5,078 nucleotides of DNA from an uncultured Lachnospiraceae bacterium (lineage in GTDB: Bacteria > Bacillota > Clostridia > Lachnospirales > Lachnospiraceae). The first letter of the stretch is position 1; the number at the start of each line of letters is the position of its first letter. Below the pieces are notes generated by a model. The model did no database searches. It was not told where the DNA came from and saw only the letters and a list, made by a program, of their open reading frames with translations. Below are positions 1 to 5,078 of this stretch, one piece after another. The stretch is taken from assembly GCA_937891165.1 (NCBI GenBank), contig CALAEX010000073.1:1-5078 (forward strand), written 5' to 3'. A program made the position numbers and the translations under genes.

Positions 1-866
1 CCTACGGCACAATAACAATAAGCGGATAATGGTAACTCTATTTCCTCTCTGTTTCCCTCAGCATCCAATGTTCTATTTATTAAAGCTATCTTTTTCTTAT
101 AATTACGAATAAAATAATAATCGTTCCAACCACTTGTTGTCATAGATTTTTCATCTACTACTGGCTCTGTTTCTCCAAAAGGTAATTGATAGTAATTTAC
201 ACTATAAACCGTTTCTCCTTTTTCTTCTCTTTCTCTTACTAGATAAGAAAAATAAACACTACTTTCTCCCACTCCTAATTCATGTTTCTCCGAATTTTCC
301 ATACTTCCAGCAGCATAAACTAATTCTACCGTACCACTTGCTGGAGTATAACAATAAATATCTCCACTCTGCATCCCTTGTAACTCATACTGGTTATAAC
401 TATCTACCATAAAATAAATCGAACCTTGATAAGGATAAATTTCTTTCACAGGCATGGCTACTGCTAAAGCTACTTCTCCATTCTTAATTCGATATAAAAA
501 ATTATCTTTCGTTTGATTGACAAAATAAATTACTCCTGTACTTTCATCTAAACAAAACAAAGAACTATCCGAAAACCTCATACGATTAAACGAGTTATAC
601 CTATCACTTGACTCTAAAGGTTCTAATTGCTCTAACACTTCACAAAGTCCCTCTGTTTTTGTAATTACTTTTTTACTAGAATTTTCCTCTTTGGAATTCT
701 CTTCTCTTTTTTGAAATATTGCTACTTGTGTTATAATTGGTTCTTCCTCTATTATTTCTACAGTAGGAGTTGGTGTCTTATCTGTAGAATTACCTTCTGT
801 GACACAGCCTGTCATACCTAATATTAGGATACTAATTCCTAAACAAAAATACCTTTGTTTTTTCAT
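1..866 (-). CDS. Lipoprotein with propeller-like body, paralogue of the 3274-4572 gene (3' end outside window)
   Basis: The first 288 residues are visible, read without a stop or frameshift to the window edge, so the gene is cut by the window and not broken. Start ATG at 866-864 is preceded by AAAAGGAG (877-884) ten bases upstream. Residues 1-21 are a lipoprotein signal peptide: KK, a hydrophobic stretch, then LGMTGC with lipidation expected on Cys21. Residues 22-70 form a polar linker with TPTPT and many Glu/Lys. From about residue 102 there are repeated short strands of the type GVIYFVNQ, SIYFMV and DIYCYTP, typical of beta-propeller proteins of the DUF5050/TolB-like kind (family placement inferred). 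It aligns along its whole visible length with the 432-residue protein: 48 of 63 residues are identical between residues 130-192 here and 134-196 there. About 140 residues should lie beyond the edge. Substrate or partner unknown. Confidence 0.9.
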   Translation of the reverse strand, partial: MKKQRYFCLGISILILGMTGCVTEGNSTDKTPTPTVEIIEEEPIITQVAIFQKREENSKEENSSKKVITKTEGLCEVLEQLEPLESSDRYNSFNRMRFSDSSLFCLDESTGVIYFVNQTKDNFLYRIKNGEVALAVAMPVKEIYPYQGSIYFMVDSYNQYELQGMQSGDIYCYTPASGTVELVYAAGSMENSEKHELGVGESSVYFSYLVREREEKGETVYSVNYYQLPFGETEPVVDEKSMTTSGWNDYYFIRNYKKKIALINRTLDAEGNREEIELPLSAYCYCAV

Positions 867-909
867 AAAACATTTACTCCTTTTGATATATTTTTTATTC
901 TCTATTGTT

Positions 910-918
910 ACTGTATCA
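910..918 (-). promoter_or_regulatory. Possible extended -10 element for the 1-866 gene
   Basis: On the minus strand this reads TGATACAGT, a TGn extended -10 with TACAGT matching TATAAT at four of six positions. No good -35 lies 16-18 bases upstream. The triple TTTACA repeat ends 26 bases upstream of the hexamer, which would place the repeats at roughly -39 to -71 from a start near 903. That would fit an activator-dependent promoter, but the assignment is weak and other AT-rich hexamers are present. Confidence 0.25.
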
Positions 919-941
919 TTCATATATGAACTAGAAATGTC

Positions 942-974
942 CAAATTGTAAACGAATTGTAAACAAATTGTAAA
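942..974 (-). promoter_or_regulatory. Three tandem 11-bp direct repeats with TTTACA core, probable regulator-binding site
   Basis: Three head-to-tail copies of 11 bp sit 76 bases upstream of the start of the 1-866 gene. On the minus strand each reads TTTACAATTTG or TTTACAATTCG; the middle copy (953-963) differs at one base. The spacing of one helical turn places every TTTACA on the same face of the DNA. Direct hexamers of TT(A/C/T)ACA type separated by about 5 bp are the known binding pattern of OmpR/PhoB-class response regulators, for example Bacillus PhoP. That a regulator of this class binds here is inference. No such repeat is seen upstream of the 4572 start. Confidence 0.55.
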
Positions 975-1003
975 CTATTTTCCTTATAAAACTATCTCTC
1001 CTC

Positions 1004-1032
1004 TTTACTATCAAGTAATAGCAAATAGTAAA
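1004..1032. repeat. Short inverted repeat (8-bp arms) upstream of the TTTACA repeats
   Basis: TTTACTAT at 1004-1011 is perfectly complementary to ATAGTAAA at 1025-1032, with a 13-base loop; one further C-G pair is possible with a one-base bulge. A second dyad overlaps it: AAAAGAT at 1030-1036 pairs with ATCTTTT at 1048-1054. The two share 1030-1032, so as RNA stems they could not fully form together. In such AT-rich DNA short dyads can arise by chance. They may be an operator, part of a leader, or nothing. Confidence 0.3.
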
Positions 1033-1066
1033 AGATACTTTCTAAAAATCTTTTGATAAGTAAAAC

Positions 1067-1141
1067 AATAAAAGGCACTCTGAAAACAGAATCCATCAAA
1101 GTAAATCTTTTATTTTATCTATTTTCTGATTGCCCTTTATT
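1067..1141 (-). terminator. Long imperfect hairpin downstream of the 670-residue lipoprotein gene, possible terminator
   Basis: Arms 1067-1086 and 1122-1141 are 20 bases each. As minus-strand RNA, 18 of 20 positions pair, including one G-U, around a GC-containing core (GGGCA with UGCCU). The loop is 35 bases. The hairpin begins 34 bases after the TAA stop at 1176, and the second arm ends in TTTTATT followed by GTTTTA, which gives a U-rich 3' side. The large loop is unusual for an intrinsic terminator, so the call is moderate. The A-rich first arm would also give a U-run in the opposite direction. Confidence 0.5.
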
Positions 1142-1175
1142 GAGTTATATTTTTAACCAAATAAAACTTCTTTAC

Positions 1176-3188
1176 TTATTCCTTTAAATAAATTTCTAAC
1201 CTTCGTTCCGCTTCCTTTACCATTTCTTCTAAGGTTATTTCACCTTCCAAATAATCATTAAAGGCCTCTTGATATACTACTTCTTCCATTGCAAAATAAA
1301 TTTCTCCTGTTGCATATAAATCATAACATTCTTGAATAAATGGTGTATCTATATAAGTAGTAGCATCTGCTAGTAAAAATGAATTTTCTAATGTCATTAA
1401 ATATCTACAAAGTATAGAAATATAAGCCAATGTTGCTTCTAAATTTTCTGATTGTGGATTCACTGCAAAAAACGTAACTGTACCAAGATTTGGTATTCCT
1501 TCTGCTATTTTAGGTACATCCATAACTCCTACTCTCTCAGAAGCTTCTGCTGTTTCTATCGAACTTGCATAGTCAAATAAAAAGTTTTGGAATGGAACAT
1601 AGTCATAAAAAAACTCTGGTAGAATTTCAAAAGCATTTTCTTTAGAAACAATATAATCCATATTTTCTCCTAATGCATCATACAGACTTTTGAATTGTTT
1701 TGCATGACGTTGAAACACTTCCGTATCAAAAGAATCTTCACTATAAAAATATTGCCCAAAAAATTCACTCACTATTTTTACATTTAAAATCTTTCCGACA
1801 TCTTCTTGTTCTGCACGTTCTGTAAAAGCTAGAAACTCTTGATAATCCATCGTAGAAAAATCAACTCCTTGTGCTTCACAATACACTTTATCATATAAAA
1901 GAAGTGGCATGTCCAAACGAATTGGCAACATCCAAATATCTCCTTCCTCATTGATAGCAACCTCTTTTAAATTTGGAAAACAAGCATCTAAATATTCTTG
2001 TACTCCAGCTACTTCATTCAAAGCATAAAAAGCTCCATTTTTTCTAATATTATAAGAATTCTGATATCTACTATTTAACAAATATAAATCAAAATCTGAG
2101 TCCCTTGCCAATACTTTTAAAGAAAAAGTCTCCATATCCACTTCTTCTCGCAACATTTGATATCCACAACCATACATCTGTACAGCATCTACCTCATTGA
2201 CTAATAAATGAATCGTCTTATTTTCTCTTAATGTATCCGTAACACAAATTCTCTCTACGATACTTTCTTCATAATCATAATAGAAAGCAAAGCCTTTCCT
2301 ATATACAGCTTCTCTCCAAATACTAGAACGGTCTGTTGTAATTTGTGCCTCCATTCCATCTACTGTTCCATAATATAACATGGAATTTCTCAAAAACAAA
2401 TATCCATCTTCACAAGAACTCAAACTCCTCATTGGAGATAAACTAGATTTCCAACCTGCTTTTTTCAATGTTTGTTTTTGTGGAGAAAACTCTAAAAATC
2501 CAAAGCCCTGTTCTTCCTCATAGTAATAAATCATTAAAGTATCCTCTTTTGTTTTAAAAATATCTAGTGGAAGAGTTATATCTAAAAATTCTACTTGTGG
2601 TGTTTGCTCTACTCTAGACATTCGAGCAATTACTTCTCCTGTATAAGGCAGACTTACGTTTTCTGGAACGACAAATGAAACATCTTCTGCCATCGGAGAC
2701 TTACCAAAGAAATAAAAGTAATCTTCTATAATTGCCATTTTAGAAATATAATAAAAATCTTCTATTGTAATCACTGCTTGTTCGCTTACTTTCCAAGTGG
2801 TAAGGTCAATCGCAACCAAAACTTCTCCTTTTCCAGTCACAGGAACAACACAATACAACGTTCCATCTTCAATTACCATAGCATGTACAACAGCATTTCC
2901 TAATGTAATATCCACTTGTTGAATACAAGTGCCATCTAAATCATAAATACAAAATCGCTGAGTCCCTTCTTCTGTTTGAGAATCAGAACTAATAAAATCG
3001 GAAGTATAAAGTAGTCCATTTTCATCTACAGTAATAATATCTACTTGTTCTGTACCAGCATAATGAAATTTTTCTGGTTCGATTGCTAAAGTTTCTACTT
3101 CTATGTTAGGACCTTTTTGACAACCTGCAAATAATAAGCAAACAATTGCTAATTGTATTACAAGTAAAATTCTTCTACCTATTTTCAT
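1176..3188 (-). CDS. Lipoprotein fusing a propeller-like N-terminal half to a family 1 solute-binding-like C-terminal half
   Basis: Complete 670-residue gene. ATG at 3188-3186 follows AAGGGG (3196-3201) by seven bases. Residues 1-23 are a lipoprotein signal: MKIGRR, a hydrophobic core, then LFAGC with Cys23 as the lipidated residue. Residues about 45-320 hold recurring strand motifs (NGLLYTSDF, DGTLYCVVP, DYFYFFGK, DGYLFLRNS), suggesting a beta-propeller-like fold. From about 324 the pattern resembles the SBP_bac_1 family: DSDFDLYLLNS (363-373), NGAFYALNEV (384-393), GDIWMLP (416-422) then LLLYDKVYCEAQGVD (429-443), VTFFAVNPQSEN (571-582), and a C-terminus with YLEGEITLEEMVKEAE (646-661). Family 1 binding proteins are usually about 400-450 residues and lack the extra N-terminal half. 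The function of an importer partner is not supported here: no permease or ATPase gene is in the window. It may instead sense or capture a ligand at the surface. It lies 85 bp behind the 432-residue lipoprotein gene and is probably co-transcribed with it. Confidence 0.85.
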   Translation of the reverse strand: MKIGRRILLVIQLAIVCLLFAGCQKGPNIEVETLAIEPEKFHYAGTEQVDIITVDENGLLYTSDFISSDSQTEEGTQRFCIYDLDGTCIQQVDITLGNAVVHAMVIEDGTLYCVVPVTGKGEVLVAIDLTTWKVSEQAVITIEDFYYISKMAIIEDYFYFFGKSPMAEDVSFVVPENVSLPYTGEVIARMSRVEQTPQVEFLDITLPLDIFKTKEDTLMIYYYEEEQGFGFLEFSPQKQTLKKAGWKSSLSPMRSLSSCEDGYLFLRNSMLYYGTVDGMEAQITTDRSSIWREAVYRKGFAFYYDYEESIVERICVTDTLRENKTIHLLVNEVDAVQMYGCGYQMLREEVDMETFSLKVLARDSDFDLYLLNSRYQNSYNIRKNGAFYALNEVAGVQEYLDACFPNLKEVAINEEGDIWMLPIRLDMPLLLYDKVYCEAQGVDFSTMDYQEFLAFTERAEQEDVGKILNVKIVSEFFGQYFYSEDSFDTEVFQRHAKQFKSLYDALGENMDYIVSKENAFEILPEFFYDYVPFQNFLFDYASSIETAEASERVGVMDVPKIAEGIPNLGTVTFFAVNPQSENLEATLAYISILCRYLMTLENSFLLADATTYIDTPFIQECYDLYATGEIYFAMEEVVYQEAFNDYLEGEITLEEMVKEAERRLEIYLKE

Positions 3189-3273
3189 TTTATATCCCCT
3201 TTTTTATATTGATTGCCATCTATCAGATATTCGTACTCCACTTTGCTACTTACTTATAACGAAATAACCCCAT

Positions 3274-4572
3274 TTATTTTATCAAATCCTCTGCTTTTAT
3301 TATCGCAGTTCTCGAATTGTCCATCGTATCTGTTTGAAGACGCACTAAATTCTTTTTTGTATCAGTCATATATTGCTTTTCAGAATACAATCCATAAACT
3401 TGTGTTCCGTCGGTATATAATCTAGAAATAATGTATGGCTTATCATTATAATGGATAGTACCAAAAGTTATTTCTCCACTTTGTAAATCCATGCGATATA
3501 AATACTGTCCTGTAGTTACCCAAAGAGCATCTTCTGTCATCACAAACCATTTCATAATTCTTACCGTATAATCCTTTAAATCTGCTTCTATCACAGTTTC
3601 TCCTTGTAACTTCTTGATTGCTTCCAAAAAATCATAATAGATAGTTTCTTTTGTTTGCAAGTTCGTACAAGAAATGCTCACTTTCTCCCTAGAATATAAC
3701 ATCTCATCTACTACACACAAACAAGCACTTCCCACAGATAGTTCTATTTGTTCTCTTGTTCCATCTTCTTGTTCTACTCGATGAAATAAAGTTATTTTTC
3801 CATTGAGGTAACCAAGATAATAGTCCTTCCCACCTTTTCTTACTGTACACTTACTATCTTGTATTGGTTCTGTTGCTCCAAACGGTAAGTAATAATAAAA
3901 CCATTTTATCCTATTTTGTTCTTCTGCTTTAACTTCATGAGAAAAATAAATTCCGCTTTCTTCTACAAATAACTTATGTCCATAAGAATTCTCTATCGCA
4001 CCTGCTGCATATACTAATTCTACTGCTCCATTTGACGGAGTATAGCAATAAATATCTCCACTATGCATTCCTTGTAATTCATATTTACTATAATCATTTA
4101 CCATAAAATAAATAGAATCTTTATACGGATATAATTGTTTCACTGGCATAGCCACAGCTAATGCTATTTCCCCTTCTTTCATTCGATATAAAAACCAATC
4201 CTTATCTTGTCCTTGATTAACAAAATAAACTACTCCCGTCCTTTCATCCACACAAAATAAAGAAGTACCTTCCATTCCTATGGTATCGTCTGGTGATGCC
4301 ATTCGATTAAAAACATTATATCCTGTTACAACATCGTTTGCTTCTTCTAATACTTCGCAAAGACCATCTGTTTTTGTTATGATTTTAGAATCAACTTCTT
4401 CGACTTCTTTCTCCCTCTTTTTAAATATCGCCTGCTCTGTTTCCATCTCTTCTTTGCTTATTTCTATAATAGGAGTTGGTGTTAAAATGGATGGATTTTC
4501 TTTCGCTTCACAACCTGTCATACCTAATACAATTGAAATAATACTTAAATAAAAATACCATATTTTTTTCAT
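3274..4572 (-). CDS. Lipoprotein with propeller-like body (432 residues)
   Basis: Complete gene ending at TAA 3276-3274. The reading frame is open further upstream to an ATG at 4668, but the start at 4572 is chosen: it has an AAGGGAG site nine bases before it, opens directly on a lipoprotein signal peptide (MKKIWYFYLS, then VLGMTGC, Cys21), and matches the start of its paralogue at 866. The longer form would add 32 residues ahead of the signal and overlap a perfect hairpin. Residues 22-70 are a charged linker containing TPTP. Residues from about 103 carry repeated strand motifs (GVVYFVNQ, SIYFMVND, GDIYCYTP, SGIYFS, ALWVTTGQYLYRMD), consistent with a DUF5050/TolB-like propeller; the exact family is inferred. 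No catalytic motif is recognisable. Transcription probably continues into the 670-residue lipoprotein gene, as no terminator is evident in the 85-bp gap 3189-3273. Expected location: outer face of the cell membrane. Confidence 0.9.
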   Translation of the reverse strand: MKKIWYFYLSIISIVLGMTGCEAKENPSILTPTPIIEISKEEMETEQAIFKKREKEVEEVDSKIITKTDGLCEVLEEANDVVTGYNVFNRMASPDDTIGMEGTSLFCVDERTGVVYFVNQGQDKDWFLYRMKEGEIALAVAMPVKQLYPYKDSIYFMVNDYSKYELQGMHSGDIYCYTPSNGAVELVYAAGAIENSYGHKLFVEESGIYFSHEVKAEEQNRIKWFYYYLPFGATEPIQDSKCTVRKGGKDYYLGYLNGKITLFHRVEQEDGTREQIELSVGSACLCVVDEMLYSREKVSISCTNLQTKETIYYDFLEAIKKLQGETVIEADLKDYTVRIMKWFVMTEDALWVTTGQYLYRMDLQSGEITFGTIHYNDKPYIISRLYTDGTQVYGLYSEKQYMTDTKKNLVRLQTDTMDNSRTAIIKAEDLIK

Positions 4573-4581
4573 ATTTATGTA

Positions 4582-4588
4582 CTCCCTT
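4582..4588 (-). promoter_or_regulatory. Ribosome binding site fixing the start of the 432-residue lipoprotein
   Basis: The minus strand reads AAGGGAG, nine bases before the ATG at 4572-4570. It decides between this start and the more distant in-frame ATG at 4668, which falls inside the arm of the 4641-4674 hairpin. Confidence 0.75.
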
Positions 4589-4640
4589 CCAATATCACTC
4601 CATCTTAAAAATTTATTTATAATTCCTTGGAAAACCACAC

Positions 4641-4674
4641 AAACTAGTGAAAGAACTTCTTCTTTCACTAGTTT
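4641..4674 (-). terminator. Perfect 15-bp stem with 4-base loop between the small secreted-protein gene and the 432-residue lipoprotein gene
   Basis: 4641-4655 and 4660-4674 are exact reverse complements around the loop CTTC (GAAG on the minus strand). Only 4 of 15 pairs are G-C. On the minus strand the stem is followed by GTGTGGTTTTCC, which is only moderately T-rich, and on the plus strand by TAAACTTATA. It may terminate transcription of the 4798-5078 gene, 124 bases after its stop, or act as a leader structure or mRNA-end stabiliser for the lipoprotein gene, whose start is 69 bases downstream. A TATAAA (4616-4621) between stem and gene could be a -10 element, but no convincing -35 goes with it. 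Confidence 0.5.
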
Positions 4675-4720
4675 AAACTTATATCAATTTGTTGTACATT
4701 TTTTAGAAACAATAAATAAC

Positions 4721-4739
4721 ATTAGGATAAAAATCTAAT
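4721..4739. repeat. Small imperfect inverted repeat
   Basis: ATTAG at 4721-4725 pairs with CTAAT at 4735-4739, and the inner AT/AT can also pair if one G is bulged. On the minus strand the stem is followed by GTTATTTATTGTTT, which is T-rich, so a weak terminator for the 4798-5078 gene is possible. The stem is short and AT-rich, and the call is tentative. Confidence 0.2.
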
Positions 4740-4772
4740 TTATAGTTTATTTCCAAAGTTTTTTCTATCCTT

Positions 4773-4791
4773 ATATTTTCCTTGAAAATAT
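4773..4791. repeat. Perfect 8-bp inverted repeat just after the stop of the small secreted-protein gene
   Basis: ATATTTTC at 4773-4780 and GAAAATAT at 4784-4791 are exact reverse complements with a 3-base loop, six bases past the TGA at 4800-4798. On the minus strand what follows (AAGGATAGAAAAAAC) is not U-rich, so it does not look like an intrinsic terminator. It may protect the mRNA end or be a chance palindrome in AT-rich sequence. Confidence 0.3.
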
Positions 4792-4797
4792 TGACTA

Positions 4798-5078
4798 TCA
4801 TAATCCACAATTAGGACTCATATGTAATTCTCCTAATGTACTTGTTTCTTCTACATATCCACACTCTAAACAAGTATTTTTATAATAATTTTCTACCAGT
4901 TGAACCCTACAAGTTCCCGATTCTCCGTTGTCATTCTTGTAACTATGTACATAATATTCCGCAGAAAGAATCGTTCTACCTGTCTGTACGGTGTTAAAAA
5001 CATGACCAAAACAAGCCCCTGTGCCAGTTCCAGCAGTTGCTACCATTGGAACTACCATTGTACAGCACAATGCTGCCA
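4798..5078 (-). CDS. Small secreted protein with a CX2C-X12-H-X4-C tail (5' end outside window)
   Basis: The frame is open to the right edge, so the true start is at or beyond 5077; 92 residues plus the TGA stop (4800-4798) are visible. A TTG at 5070 could be taken as a start, but it falls inside a hydrophobic stretch (AALCCTMVVPMVATAG) that looks like the core of a signal peptide, with a plausible AXA cleavage site after VATA. The mature part would be about 77 residues, rich in Tyr, Asn and Gly. Its tail holds CLECG (codons 4870 and 4861 for the two Cys), His at 4822-4824 and the final PNCGL. That CX2C...H...C spacing could bind a metal ion in the manner of a zinc ribbon, or form disulfides after export. 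I do not recognise a named family. Whether it is in the same transcription unit as the lipoproteins is uncertain, given the 225-bp gap and inverted repeats that follow. Confidence 0.75.
   Translation of the reverse strand, partial: AALCCTMVVPMVATAGTGTGACFGHVFNTVQTGRTILSAEYYVHSYKNDNGESGTCRVQLVENYYKNTCLECGYVEETSTLGELHMSPNCGL

Noticed and set aside
942..974. CRISPR-like or satellite repeat interpretation of the 11-bp copies
   Set aside because: Only three copies, too short and without spacers of CRISPR length; position in front of a gene fits a regulator site better.
991..1010. AGAGGAG on the minus strand as a ribosome binding site for a small leader peptide
   Set aside because: No ATG, GTG or TTG at a suitable distance downstream.
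3213..3425. Plus-strand open frame of 70 codons
   Set aside because: It lies mostly antisense to the end of the 432-residue lipoprotein gene, is rich in Ser/Leu/Tyr as expected from the complement of AT-rich coding, and has no convincing ribosome binding site.
4280..4552. Plus-strand open frame of 90 codons
   Set aside because: Fully antisense to the signal peptide and linker of the 432-residue lipoprotein; its Ser-rich sequence is the shadow of Glu-rich codons on the other strand.
4573..4668. Longer start (ATG at 4668) for the 432-residue lipoprotein
   Set aside because: It would put 32 residues ahead of a typical lipoprotein signal peptide, overlaps the 4641-4674 hairpin, and the ATG at 4572 has a good ribosome binding site and matches the paralogue start.
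5068..5070. TTG start for the small secreted protein
   Set aside because: The frame stays open to the window edge and the TTG codon falls inside the apparent hydrophobic core of a signal peptide, so the true start is likely outside the window.

Overview
The window is AT-rich DNA whose visible genes all read leftward (minus strand). Strong AGGAG-type ribosome binding sites, lipobox signal peptides and a solute-binding-protein fold suggest a low-GC Gram-positive bacterium, most likely a gut-type Clostridium or Lachnospiraceae relative. This placement is inferred from style; there is no rRNA or marker gene to confirm it.

In transcription order (right to left) the window holds four genes. First is the 3' part of a small secreted cysteine-containing protein (4798-5078, start outside the window). 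After a 225-bp gap with several inverted repeats, including a perfect 15-bp stem, comes a complete 432-residue lipoprotein with a predicted beta-propeller-like body (3274-4572). After 85 bp without an evident terminator comes a 670-residue lipoprotein (1176-3188). It combines a propeller-like N-terminal half with a C-terminal half resembling family 1 extracellular solute-binding proteins. A 309-bp gap follows, holding a long inverted repeat that could be a terminator, smaller dyads, and three exact-period 11-bp direct repeats carrying TTTACA. Last is the 5' part of a second lipoprotein (1-866, cut by the window edge), which is a clear paralogue of the 432-residue protein.

The lipoproteins are probably anchored to the outer face of the membrane. 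The layout (propeller lipoprotein, propeller-SBP fusion, then a second propeller lipoprotein with its own leader) suggests a duplicated surface gene family rather than a standard ABC importer: no permease, ATPase, kinase or regulator gene is visible. Function is unknown. The strongest regulatory signal is the triple TTTACA repeat in front of the second paralogue, which has no counterpart in front of the first. The two paralogues may therefore be controlled differently.
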